A stretch of DNA of 34,402 nt, from positions 1 through 34,402 of the IMG/VR virus record IMGVR_UViG_3300034257_000010. One strand, 5' to 3'. A program made the translations under genes and the position numbers. The stretch is from a virus. Position 1 is the stretch's first letter; the number at the start of each line of letters is the position of its first letter. Positions 8,153-13,582 of the stretch are shown here, piece by piece. The notes beneath the pieces are model-generated. The model saw nothing but the letters and a program-made list of their open reading frames with translations. It was not told where the DNA came from and searched no databases.

Positions 8153-8326
8153 TTATCTTCTTGCTGATTTCGCCATACCAGCATCTTCTAAAGCACCCCA
8201 AGTAGTTACACCACACTTAACTGAATGGCTGCTTTGTAAATAGTGGCTTTTACACAAACCATGAGCACCTCCGTAAGTGTAGCTGTTACAATACTTCAAA
8301 ATACATTTAATTAATTTATGTTTCAT
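8153..8326 (-). CDS. Small zinc-finger-like protein with GLCxxHY motif, first gene of the late operon, 57 aa
   Basis: A 57-residue gene running from ATG 8326 to a stop at 8153-8155, 3 bases before the small-terminase start. Residues 8-28 carry C8, C13 and then GLCKSHY (23-29), a Cys/His arrangement common in small phage proteins and near HNH enzymes (C-x4-C ... GLCxxHY), so one zinc site is likely. The tail ends KSARR. It is the first gene after the late promoter and its ATG falls on the expected transcription start, so it may be made from a leaderless mRNA. Function is unknown; a DNA-binding or packaging helper is possible. Confidence 0.65.
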   Translation of the reverse strand: MKHKLIKCILKYCNSYTYGGAHGLCKSHYLQSSHSVKCGVTTWGALEDAGMAKSARR

Positions 8327-8332
8327 ATAGTT

Positions 8333-8361
8333 ATTTTAACAAACCTTAGGGGCTATGTCAA
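8333..8361 (-). promoter_or_regulatory. Late (leftward) promoter, near-leaderless
   Basis: Reading the minus strand, TTGACA (8361-8356), a 17-base spacer and TAAAAT (8338-8333) form a canonical sigma70 promoter. The expected start of transcription, about 7 bases after the -10 box, is base 8326, which is also the A of the ATG of the 57-aa gene. Two GGGACATAC repeats lie just upstream of the -35 box (8373-8381 and 8385-8393), a natural position for an activator or repressor. This should drive the packaging and head operon. Confidence 0.75.
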
Positions 8362-8372
8362 TTTTTAAAATC

Positions 8373-8715
8373 GGGACATACTTTGGGACATACCCTAAAA
8401 TTCATTTTAACTATATAAATATTGACTAAAGTCCAATAATGGGACATAGCTGGGACAGACCTTCAAAAAAGTATGTCCCCGATTCCACGGCTAACATTAC
8501 AACCAAAAAGGTAGTCGGGACATACTTTTGCAAAAAAAGTGATAAAGTTCTTTCATACGTAAATATATAATAATATATTATCTTTTAATCTAAAATCTAT
8601 TTTATAGCTGAAAGTATAAAGTATGTCCCTAAGGCTTAAATAATGGCTCTGATTAGCCTCTAAAAACGGGGCAGACCTTAAAAAAAGTATGTCCCGAGTA
8701 TGTCCCGAATGTCCC
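8373..8715. repeat. GGGACATAC repeat array in both orientations (iteron or operator cluster)
   Basis: The 9-mer GGGACATAC occurs exactly at 8373-8381, 8385-8393 and 8517-8525, and its complement GTATGTCCC at 8471-8479, 8621-8629, 8687-8695 and 8698-8706. Near matches lie at 8441-8449 (GGGACATAG), 8452-8460 (GGGACAGAC), 8668-8676 and 8708-8715. Two composite blocks, 8452-8481 and 8668-8697, are near copies of each other: a variant half-site, CCTT plus an A-run, then GTATGTCCC. Such arrays are typical of initiator iterons or multi-site operators. No convincing gene overlaps them. They lie between the divergent late and early promoters. Confidence 0.8.
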
Positions 8716-8952
8716 CAAAACGATGTGAATTGTGTTGTAATATAAAAGGGATGGTTAGACCACCCTTTTAATAGAAATAGCCGGGGGTTAAAAGTGAAAA
8801 GTTGTTCCACTAGATTTGGGTGGATGTTTTTTTAAATTCTAAAGGAATAGATATGGAAAGGGGAGACCCCCCCCGCCCCCCTAGGGGGGAATAGATTAAT
8901 GCAGTATGGATTTATATTATTAAAATAAAAAGCGAGCTATTAATAATAAGGT
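8716..8952. other. Non-coding AT-rich stretch with C-rich palindrome
   Basis: No gene is supported here. The stretch is mostly AT rich but contains an abrupt run of eight C (8867-8874), a G, and then the perfect palindrome CCCCCC-TA-GGGGGG at 8876-8889. The palindrome could form a hairpin or cruciform, and the C-runs an i-motif or, on the other strand, a quadruplex. Such tracts are also prone to length errors in sequencing, so the exact C count is uncertain. Confidence 0.7.
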
Positions 8953-8954
8953 AT

Positions 8955-9026
8955 GAGCATGAGCATGAGCATGAGCATGAGCATGAGCATGAGCATGAGC
9001 ATGAGCATGAGCATGAGCATGAGCAT
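8955..9026 (+). repeat. Perfect hexamer array (GAGCAT)12
   Basis: Twelve uninterrupted copies of GAGCAT, 72 bases, with no mismatches. Read as ATGAGC from 8953, the array is open and runs into a short frame ending at 9094-9096 that would encode twelve Met-Ser pairs and 23 more residues. Because the unit is six bases, copy-number change would not shift that frame. The frame also covers the DnaA box and a repeated 11-mer, so the array is more likely a non-coding part of the control region or origin. Its perfection suggests recent expansion or active selection. Confidence 0.95.
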
Positions 9027-9032
9027 GCTAGT

Positions 9033-9090
9033 GTCGCAAAATACTGATGTCTATGTTAGTCAAGGTGTGGATAAGTGGCGTCGCAAAATA
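9033..9090 (+). repeat. Direct 11-mer repeat flanking a DnaA box
   Basis: GTCGCAAAATA occurs at 9033-9043 and again at 9080-9090. Between them, at 9066-9074, lies TGTGGATAA, the exact complement of the consensus DnaA box TTATCCACA. The second 11-mer runs into a very AT-rich segment (9087-9110), as in DNA-unwinding regions of origins. Confidence 0.7.
9066..9074 (-). promoter_or_regulatory. Consensus DnaA box
   Basis: TGTGGATAA on the plus strand equals TTATCCACA on the minus strand, a perfect match to the high-affinity bacterial DnaA box. It is the only perfect copy noticed in the divergent control region. Together with nearby iteron-like repeats and an AT-rich stretch it supports a replication origin that may use host DnaA. 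Confidence 0.6.
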
Positions 9091-9281
9091 TTTTAATTAA
9101 TATATCATTAAGCTTGCCCGCCCGCCTTACCCCGTAGCAATTGAAAAAACCCCCTAGCCCCCAACCCGAACCCCTAAAACAAGCCGTTTAAATGCGATTT
9201 AAGCCCCGCAAATAACCGCCCCGCTACCCTAAGACCTTTGACTACCTGATTTTAAATAAGCCCTTAATTAATAAATACCCC
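9091..9281. other. Non-coding, strongly C-over-G biased stretch before the early promoter
   Basis: No gene is visible. From about 9115 to 9235 the plus strand has C-runs of three to five spaced every 8-15 bases and very few G-runs, giving a marked strand bias and a possible G-quadruplex-forming complement. The segment then becomes AT rich up to the early promoter. It may be part of the origin or a spacer; nothing more specific can be supported. Confidence 0.5.
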
Positions 9282-9310
9282 TTGACAAGTTCCGACATCT
9301 TTGATATAAT
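9282..9310 (+). promoter_or_regulatory. Early (rightward) promoter
   Basis: TTGACA (9282-9287), a 17-base spacer and TATAAT (9305-9310) give a consensus sigma70 promoter. The spacer shares CCGACA and TTTGA with the promoter at 13554-13582; 23 of 29 bases are identical, so these are members of one phage promoter family. It drives the early operon after a leader of about 130 bases. Confidence 0.85.
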
Positions 9311-9316
9311 GGTTAT

Positions 9317-9448
9317 AGATAGTCATTAACCGCTTGTTTAGCGAGTACCCGAATAACAAGCCTTTAAATAGCTTTTACAAGTCAATTAATGGGATATATT
9401 TAACCTTTGCCCAATTGATTGACTTAATAAGATATTTAAAACAAAAAT
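9317..9448 (+). promoter_or_regulatory. Structured early-operon leader
   Basis: The leader between the early promoter and the first small gene contains two inverted repeats: CTTGTT (9333-9338) with AACAAG (9355-9360), and AAGTCAAT (9379-9386) with ATTGACTT (9418-9425), the latter with an inner TGGG/CCCA match. No U-run follows, so these are not typical terminators. They may stabilise the mRNA or bind a regulator. Confidence 0.45.
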
Positions 9449-9547
9449 ATGCATTATCAAACCGAGTTTAGAAAAAACAAAAAAGCCAAACAGCAGAAAT
9501 TTTATTTAATTTGCTTGCTGATTATATTTATAATTTGGATTATTTAA
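9449..9547 (+). CDS. Small one-helix membrane peptide, 32 aa
   Basis: The first gene of the early operon. Its N-terminal half is basic (RKNKKAKQQK at residues 8-17), followed by a single hydrophobic helix (about 18-32), predicting a membrane peptide with the basic end inside. It is preceded by AAAACAAAAAT, an A-rich leader without a Shine-Dalgarno sequence. Small basic membrane peptides are common early phage proteins, for example for superinfection exclusion or host takeover, but nothing identifies this one. It is short enough that expression is uncertain. Confidence 0.45.
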   Translation: MHYQTEFRKNKKAKQQKFYLICLLIIFIIWII

Positions 9548-9565
9548 TTTAATAATAAAAAATGT

Positions 9566-9787
9566 ATGAGTCAATTTTATTTAATTGCCAGTAATGGAGT
9601 CAACCAAGCCAAGACTATGAGAGGGCACAAAACCACGGGAATAACGGCAAGTGTCAACGGCTGGAGCAAGGGCGTAAAGATTGAAGCAAGCCACAACGCC
9701 GAGACGGGAAAAGATATATTTTATATCTACCAAACCAAGGGAAGCAACGGAAGCGGAAGCAATAAACTGATAAAAGTTATTAAATAG
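9566..9787 (+). CDS. Hypothetical early protein, 73 aa
   Basis: Not recognised. A small basic protein rich in Gly, Ser, Asn and Lys, with a predicted beta pattern (FYLIAS, KIEAS, IFYIYQT) and a flexible GSNGSGSN segment near the C-terminus. There is no Cys, membrane segment or known motif. The start has the recurring AAAAAATGT-ATG leader. The stop is followed by the first of the intercistronic hairpins. Its place early in the rightward operon suggests a host-takeover or regulatory role, but that is inference. Confidence 0.6.
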   Translation: MSQFYLIASNGVNQAKTMRGHKTTGITASVNGWSKGVKIEASHNAETGKDIFYIYQTKGSNGSGSNKLIKVIK

Positions 9788-9792
9788 AGCCC

Positions 9793-9840
9793 AGACGGCA
9801 CGGGGTGAACATCACCCCGCCCCGCTTGACCTTTAATAAA
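9793..9840 (+). terminator. Intercistronic hairpin A (family of four)
   Basis: Stem CGGGGTGA (9801-9808) pairs with TCACCCCG (9812-9819) over loop ACA. It is flanked by AGACGGCA before and CCCCGCTTGACCTTTAATAAA after. The flanks are shared with hairpins at 10082, 10692 and 12956, while the stem sequences differ. The 3' tail is A/T mixed rather than a U-run, so RNA processing or 3'-end protection is as likely as termination. Confidence 0.6.
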
Positions 9841-9856
9841 ATAACATAAAAAATGT

Positions 9857-10075
9857 ATGGAGTTAACAAAAGAGGAGTTATTGCAATATTGCAATAAAGC
9901 CAATGCCAAATTATGCGAGGTTATCTATGAGCTTGACGCTGGATATTATACCTCTAGCGACCTAATACTTTATAGTGATGACCTAGCCCGCCTAATTGAT
10001 GGCGAAGTTGAGCCCGAAGATATGGATAATATAGTTAAAAATGTTAAGTTATTTTTTGATGATGTTAAAGTCTAG
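9857..10075 (+). CDS. Hypothetical acidic early protein, 72 aa
   Basis: Not recognised. A 72-residue, strongly acidic, helical protein (many Asp and Glu, few Lys and Arg) with two Cys (C12 and C20) that are too far apart for a ribbon. It starts from the AAAAAATGT-ATG leader and ends just before intercistronic hairpin B. Small acidic early phage proteins often act as inhibitors of host enzymes or DNA mimics. That idea is inference from charge and position only. Confidence 0.6.
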   Translation: MELTKEELLQYCNKANAKLCEVIYELDAGYYTSSDLILYSDDLARLIDGEVEPEDMDNIVKNVKLFFDDVKV

Positions 10076-10124
10076 ACGCCGAGCGGGTAAACTATTACCC
10101 GCTACCGCTTAAACTTTAATTAAA
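10070..10124 (+). terminator. Intercistronic hairpin B
   Basis: A 9-bp perfect stem, AGCGGGTAA (10082-10090) with TTACCCGCT (10095-10103), closes a 4-base loop ACTA. It follows CTAGACGCC and precedes ACCGCTTAAACTTTAATTAAATAA, the flanks typical of this family. It overlaps the stop region of the 72-aa gene and ends just before the next start. Confidence 0.65.
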
Positions 10125-10128
10125 TAAT

Positions 10129-10275
10129 ATGACTAAAAGCCCATTGTGCCCCCGCTGTAAAAAATACAGCCTAAACATACAGCAAGCCCAAGACTCTTAT
10201 TATAAAGAGATTAGATGTATATCATGCGATTATCACCGACCATTAAAACATTTTAACAAAAAACTAATTAAATAA
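10129..10275 (+). CDS. Small zinc-ribbon protein, 48 aa
   Basis: A complete 48-residue gene from ATG 10129 to TAA 10275. It has C7-x2-C10 and C30-x2-C33, a classic four-Cys zinc ribbon, with basic residues on both sides (KK at 11-12, KHFNKK near the end). Such mini-ribbons often bind nucleic acid or RNA polymerase. It lies between intercistronic hairpin B and the 132-aa acidic gene. The spacing and AAATAATATG context resemble neighbouring genes. No closer family can be named. Confidence 0.65.
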   Translation: MTKSPLCPRCKKYSLNIQQAQDSYYKEIRCISCDYHRPLKHFNKKLIK

Positions 10276-10285
10276 TAAAAAATGT

Positions 10286-10684
10286 ATGACCCCAAATTAT
10301 GAGCGAGCCGAAAGGCTGATTAAAGCCAATGACGCCGAGTTTAACGACGGCGAGCAACTAAGCAATTTTATTGACGCTTATCTAAGTGAAAGCCACGCTA
10401 TAACCGACCTAGAAGATTATATTAGTGAGCACGCCGATAGTTTAGTCCCGATTTATTATAACGATATAATGACGCAGTGGCGGGATAATAACGATTGCCA
10501 AGGAATGGCAGACGAGCAGGGAATACTAGAAGCCCAAAAAGATGTTTATAAAATAATGCAAGCGGATTTATTCTGCTGGTATGACCAACGATTGAGGGAA
10601 GATTATAATAAGCTGTTAGAATTACTGGAAGAAGCGGAAGAAGAAGAGCCGAGCGAGCCTACCACGGCTGAAATTAAAGCCTAG
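10286..10684 (+). CDS. Hypothetical highly acidic early protein, 132 aa
   Basis: Not recognised. A helical protein with very many Asp and Glu throughout and an almost purely acidic segment near 112-124. It has no membrane segment; Cys are isolated. Very acidic small early proteins in phages include DNA mimics that block restriction or nucleoid proteins, and this one is a candidate by charge and location only. It starts from the AAAAAATGT-ATG leader and is followed by intercistronic hairpin C. The alternative is an ordinary acidic regulator. Confidence 0.6.
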   Translation: MTPNYERAERLIKANDAEFNDGEQLSNFIDAYLSESHAITDLEDYISEHADSLVPIYYNDIMTQWRDNNDCQGMADEQGILEAQKDVYKIMQADLFCWYDQRLREDYNKLLELLEEAEEEEPSEPTTAEIKA

Positions 10685-10738
10685 ACGGCAACGGGATTAT
10701 AATATTATAGTCCCGCCCCGCTTAAACTTTAATAATAA
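10681..10738 (+). terminator. Intercistronic hairpin C
   Basis: CGGGATTATAA (10692-10702) pairs with TTATAGTCCCG (10705-10715), 11 pairs including one wobble, with a tight TA turn that probably opens the top pairs. It follows CTAGACGGCA and precedes CCCCGCTTAAACTTTAATAA, the same flanks as hairpins A and B, although its stem sequence is quite different. Confidence 0.65.
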
Positions 10739-10742
10739 AAGT

Positions 10743-10943
10743 ATGAAAGAGATGTTAAAAAATTATAAGACCCCAGAAGTCAACGGCAAGACCATTATAA
10801 TAAAAAATAATAATGGCGGGGATAGCGTCCACCCCTTTGACACGGCTGATGACGCTAAGCGAGCCCTGGAATTCGCCCGCCTTTGTCAATTGATGGGAAT
10901 TGCCTTGCGAGTAGATAGAAAAATAATGATTAAGAAAAATTAA
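10743..10943 (+). CDS. Hypothetical early protein, 66 aa
   Basis: Not recognised. A basic 66-residue protein with two predicted beta strands at the start (KTIIIKN), a helix at about 34-52 (DDAKRALEFARLCQLMG) and a final strand RVDRKIMIKK. This looks like a small compact alpha/beta domain. It has no membrane segment and a single Cys. The start is preceded by AATAATAAAAGT, slightly different from the AAAAATGT leader of its neighbours. It lies directly after intercistronic hairpin C. Confidence 0.6.
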   Translation: MKEMLKNYKTPEVNGKTIIIKNNNGGDSVHPFDTADDAKRALEFARLCQLMGIALRVDRKIMIKKN

Positions 10944-10961
10944 TTTAATAAATAAAAATGT

Positions 10962-11162
10962 ATGAGCGTAAAAAAAAGCGATTTAAATGACCAGATTTTA
11001 ACCGATGACGGCAGTTTTTTATATTGCCAAAATTGCAGGGCTGAATATTCCGCCAATAGCGGGGATTATTTTATGCTAGCCGATGACCATGTTTTTAAAT
11101 GCGAATGCGGGGATTATATGGTTTTAGCGACCAAGGCGACCAGATATAATATAATTAAATAA
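10962..11162 (+). CDS. Small zinc-ribbon protein, 66 aa
   Basis: A 66-residue protein with C22-x2-C25 and C47-x-C49 (CECGDY), consistent with one zinc ribbon; spacing in the second knuckle is tighter than usual. The rest is short strands and acidic loops. It starts from the AAAAATGT-ATG leader 18 bases after the previous stop, with no hairpin between. Possibly a nucleic-acid-binding or adaptor protein; no family is recognised. Confidence 0.6.
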   Translation: MSVKKSDLNDQILTDDGSFLYCQNCRAEYSANSGDYFMLADDHVFKCECGDYMVLATKATRYNIIK

Positions 11163-11168
11163 ATTTTT

Positions 11169-11336
11169 ATGCCGAACATAATGTTAAAAACATACACGGG
11201 CTATCAACGCAGTATATTGGCTGAAGTGATGAGCGAGCCGGAGCTGAAGATGATGGATGACCTGTATAATTTCGCTAAAATATTGCGAGTCAAAAAGATT
11301 TATAAAAAGATGATGGCTAAGCGATTAAAATTTTAA
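11169..11336 (+). CDS. Hypothetical basic helical protein, 55 aa
   Basis: Runs from ATG 11169 to TAA 11336. The protein is helical and Met/Lys rich, with a basic C-terminal half (RVKKIYKKMMAKRLK at about 40-54), which suggests binding to nucleic acid or to membranes. There is no Cys and no clear hydrophobic helix. It begins 6 bases after the previous stop (AATTTTTATG) and ends 18 bases before the next gene. Function unknown. Confidence 0.5.
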   Translation: MPNIMLKTYTGYQRSILAEVMSEPELKMMDDLYNFAKILRVKKIYKKMMAKRLKF

Positions 11337-11354
11337 TTAAATAATAAAAAATGT

Positions 11355-11933
11355 ATGACAAAAACAATTATTTATAATGGCAATGATATTTTTAAAGTCA
11401 ATTGCAATCTATACGGCGAAGAGTATATCAAGCCCCAAGAAACCCTGGAAGCGATTAAAGATGGCTTTTATTTTAGCTTTGAGTCTGATTTAAGAGTAGA
11501 ATTGGATAAAATTGGTTTGAAGTTTATTAGCCTAAAAATTTTTAGCCCCCGGGAGTATAACTTTGCCGGGGATAGCATTGATTTAGAGATTGATGTTATA
11601 GACCCCGCCAAGTATATTGAAGCCGTGGCTAAAAATGAAACCGAGATTAATAAACTACTGGAAGCGAATAAGAGTTATGATGGCTATTTTGCCCGAACCG
11701 TGGCGAGCACCGTGGAAGAGATTAAAAACGCTAAAGAAGACCCGGATTTTAGCCCGGATGTTATTTGCTTATCTTATTTACTAACTAAAAAGATTGACTT
11801 TGCCGGCGGGATTGATATTTATGATTATTATGTTTACGATTACGATTGCGAGAATGATGGATGTGATAACCAAAAAGAAGACTATAGCGATAGTTTATGC
11901 CCGGCTTGCCAGGCTAAAGAAGCTAAAAAATAA
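11355..11933 (+). CDS. Hypothetical protein with C-terminal zinc-ribbon-like motif, 192 aa
   Basis: Not recognised. The first 150 residues are acidic alpha/beta with many aromatic residues. The C-terminus holds C165-x4-C170 and C182-x2-C185, a probable zinc-binding knuckle pair, followed by a Lys/Ala-rich tail. It starts with the AAAAAATGT-ATG leader and is 18 bases from the next gene, which has the same leader. It could be an early regulator or anti-host protein. No specific role can be shown. Confidence 0.6.
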   Translation: MTKTIIYNGNDIFKVNCNLYGEEYIKPQETLEAIKDGFYFSFESDLRVELDKIGLKFISLKIFSPREYNFAGDSIDLEIDVIDPAKYIEAVAKNETEINKLLEANKSYDGYFARTVASTVEEIKNAKEDPDFSPDVICLSYLLTKKIDFAGGIDIYDYYVYDYDCENDGCDNQKEDYSDSLCPACQAKEAKK

Positions 11934-11951
11934 TTAAATAATAAAAAATGT

Positions 11952-12536
11952 ATGAAAACTTATGTTAAAACAAGTATAACGACCGAGCCCCGGCTAGTTA
12001 TTCGCTATGACGGCGATAGCGATAGCCCAAGGGAATGGAGCAACCTAGGTTATTTTATAACCCAAGACCGGAATTATAACAGCCCGGATAAGAATGAAGA
12101 ATTGCAAGCAGTGATTAAAGCCGGCGGAGAAGAAGTCGGAGATAATTTAGAGCATGTTAAGTATATCAAAAAAAATTACAAGACCGAGAAGATTTTAGCG
12201 ATTTATTCCATAGTTAAATATGAGCATAGCGGAGTGTCTTATAGCCTAGGGAGCAAGTCCGGCTTTGATTATTCTAATAACGGATTTTATGTTATTACCG
12301 ACAAGACCGCTGAAGAGTTGGGAACGCCTAAAAAGTCTTTTGAGAAAGTTATTAAGCAAGAGTTGGAAGTTTATAACCAATGGTGTAATGGCGAAGTTTA
12401 CGGCTTTACGCTTTATGATGAAGCCGGGGAGACTCTTGACTCTTGTTGGGGATTTTATGACCTTGAGTCAATCAGGGAAAATTTACCGGAAGAGTGGAAG
12501 AGCGAGGATTTAGAGCAGTATTTAGTTAATAACTAA
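11952..12536 (+). CDS. Conserved-type hypothetical phage protein, 194 aa
   Basis: Residues about 140-180 carry the pattern VYNQWCNGEVYGFTL followed by DSCWGFY, a combination seen in hypothetical proteins of many phages and plasmids; its function is unknown. The N-terminal part is alpha/beta with two acidic loops. No membrane segment. The start has the AAAAAATGT-ATG leader. It is followed by two non-family hairpins (12546-12586). Earlier readers might compare it with antirestriction proteins, but nothing in the sequence proves that. Confidence 0.65.
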   Translation: MKTYVKTSITTEPRLVIRYDGDSDSPREWSNLGYFITQDRNYNSPDKNEELQAVIKAGGEEVGDNLEHVKYIKKNYKTEKILAIYSIVKYEHSGVSYSLGSKSGFDYSNNGFYVITDKTAEELGTPKKSFEKVIKQELEVYNQWCNGEVYGFTLYDEAGETLDSCWGFYDLESIRENLPEEWKSEDLEQYLVNN

Positions 12537-12545
12537 TAAAAACGA

Positions 12546-12586
12546 GGCGATTAAACGCCCTAGGATGTTTATCAAGGTATAAACAT
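12546..12586 (+). terminator. Double intercistronic hairpin
   Basis: Two tandem hairpins: GGCG (12546-12549) with CGCC (12556-12559) over ATTAAA, then ATGTTTAT (12565-12572) with ATAAACAT (12579-12586) over CAAGGT. No U-run follows. It differs in sequence from the A-D family but takes the same place, between a stop codon and the next start. Confidence 0.55.
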
Positions 12587-12605
12587 ACCATTAATAAATA
12601 ATTTT

Positions 12606-12752
12606 ATGACTTGCCCATTATGCAATGAGCCAATTGAAGTTAAGATGATAAACGGTACGCCAATTTGGAGTTGCCAGGCTTGCCCGTTTATAGCGATAGA
12701 GTTTTATCAATTGAATGACTTAAAAAATTTAACTAACTATTTAAACCAATAA
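12606..12752 (+). CDS. Small zinc-ribbon protein, 48 aa
   Basis: Complete gene from ATG 12606 to TAA 12752. C3-x2-C6 and C23-x2-C26 form a canonical four-Cys ribbon, with a short strand between (VKMINGTPIW). The C-terminal third is a helix rich in Leu and Asn. The next gene starts four bases after the stop, with the same AATTTTATG context, so the two are probably co-translated. Similar in size and motif to the 10129 gene, though not clearly a duplicate. Confidence 0.65.
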   Translation: MTCPLCNEPIEVKMINGTPIWSCQACPFIAIEFYQLNDLKNLTNYLNQ

Positions 12753-12756
12753 TTTT

Positions 12757-12942
12757 ATGGCAATGCAAGAGCGAACATGTTTTACCGCCGAAGAAGCCCG
12801 GGCTTATGCCATGGATTGGCAGACCTGGATGAGCAATAAGAATTTATCTTATGGCGAGATTGCGGAATGGCAAGCGATTTTTAGAGAGCTAGCCGAGAGG
12901 TTTGATTTAACGGAAGAGTTTGAAGAAAACTGTATTATTTAA
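12757..12942 (+). CDS. Hypothetical acidic early protein, 61 aa
   Basis: Not recognised. A 61-residue helical acidic protein with several Trp (near 21, 24 and 43) and a C-terminal stretch EEFEENCII. It has no membrane segment. It follows the zinc-ribbon gene by four bases and ends just before intercistronic hairpin D. Size and helical pattern resemble many unassigned small phage proteins. Confidence 0.55.
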   Translation: MAMQERTCFTAEEARAYAMDWQTWMSNKNLSYGEIAEWQAIFRELAERFDLTEEFEENCII

Positions 12943-12944
12943 GG

Positions 12945-12983
12945 CTAGACCGCCGAGCCGGCAATGCCGGCTTAACGGCTTAT
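12945..12983 (+). terminator. Intercistronic hairpin D
   Basis: A perfect GC-rich stem, AGCCGGC (12956-12962) with GCCGGCT (12966-12972), closes loop AAT. It is preceded by GCTAGACCGCCG and followed by TAACGGCTTATTCTTAATT, so it keeps the CTAGAC and GCTTA flanks of the family with a diverged tail. Confidence 0.6.
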
Positions 12984-12999
12984 TCTTAATTATAAAATT

Positions 13000-13143
13000 A
13001 TGAAATGTAAGATTTGCAAAAAGACTATTAAAGAAAATACTGATGGCGATGATAAATATTGCCAAGGGCATTTTTTGTTTAGCAATTTATCAATTGAAGA
13101 TAATATTACTTATCACAAGAAGATGGATAATAATTTAATTTAA
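13000..13143 (+). CDS. Small Cys-containing protein, 47 aa
   Basis: From ATG 13000 to TAA 13143. It begins MKCKICKK, giving C3-x2-C6, and has C21 followed by H24 (CQGH), so a three-Cys-one-His zinc site is likely. The C-terminal half is polar and helical. It directly follows hairpin D and precedes the 105-aa gene by 13 bases. Function unknown. Confidence 0.55.
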   Translation: MKCKICKKTIKENTDGDDKYCQGHFLFSNLSIEDNITYHKKMDNNLI

Positions 13144-13156
13144 TAACGATAAAACT

Positions 13157-13474
13157 ATGAGAATTGCAAAAAATGTAGTTGCACAATTGCGGAATAGACA
13201 ATTTAAATGTAAGATTTGCGATGGTGATTTAAGAAATACCGGCACTATGCAGTGTGCTTTAGAGCATGATAAATACCAAACTAAGAAGTACAACGACCAG
13301 TCTAAACAGATTGCCGATTGGACAACTAAGAAGCTAAAAGAAGAGGCTAAGGTTTATTATCATGGTATTTATGTACTTGAATGTTTTGGCACTAGAGATG
13401 CGATAGCTTATGATGTTATTTGCCGAGAGCTAAGCTTTAGAGGTGTAGAGCCTAAGACTAAACTTTATTTTTAA
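13157..13474 (+). CDS. Hypothetical zinc-binding-like protein, 105 aa
   Basis: Not recognised. Near the N-terminus C18-x2-C21 and C33-x3-H37 form a likely zinc site; the rest is helical and basic (KQIADWTTKKLKEEAK at about 50-65) and ends in a strand-rich segment. The context is ATAAAACTATG without Shine-Dalgarno. Its stop is 4 bases before the next tiny gene. Possibly an early nucleic-acid-binding protein. Confidence 0.55.
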   Translation: MRIAKNVVAQLRNRQFKCKICDGDLRNTGTMQCALEHDKYQTKKYNDQSKQIADWTTKKLKEEAKVYYHGIYVLECFGTRDAIAYDVICRELSFRGVEPKTKLYF

Positions 13475-13478
13475 CCTT

Positions 13479-13550
13479 ATGTACAATCTACAATTATTAA
13501 TAGTGGTTGCTATGCTAGCCGTAGCGACCGGGGTATATTTTAAAAAATAA
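13479..13550 (+). CDS. Possible one-helix membrane peptide, 23 aa
   Basis: A 23-codon frame: four polar residues, a hydrophobic helix (LLIVVAMLAVATGVYF) and KK at the end. It would make a membrane peptide with its basic C-terminus inside. It ends 3 bases before the -35 box of the promoter at 13554. It is very short, so expression is uncertain. It is listed because several similar peptides occur in this operon. Confidence 0.35.
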   Translation: MYNLQLLIVVAMLAVATGVYFKK

Positions 13551-13553
13551 CCC

Positions 13554-13582
13554 TTGACAGGCACCGACAGATTTGATATACT
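13554..13582 (+). promoter_or_regulatory. Second early-type promoter
   Basis: TTGACA (13554-13559), 17-base spacer, TATACT (13577-13582). The spacer shares CCGACA and TTTGA with the promoter at 9282, and the bases before the -35 box (AATAACCC versus AAATACCCC) are similar too. The next ATG at 13597 is about 7 bases from the expected transcription start, so the leader is almost absent. Confidence 0.8.

Noticed and set aside
8553-8810. An 85-codon minus-strand frame inside the control region
   Set aside because: It covers the repeat array, has a composition unlike the real genes, and no neighbour spacing or leader supports it.
8955-9026. CRISPR array
   Set aside because: The repeat unit is six bases with no spacers; it is a simple tandem repeat.
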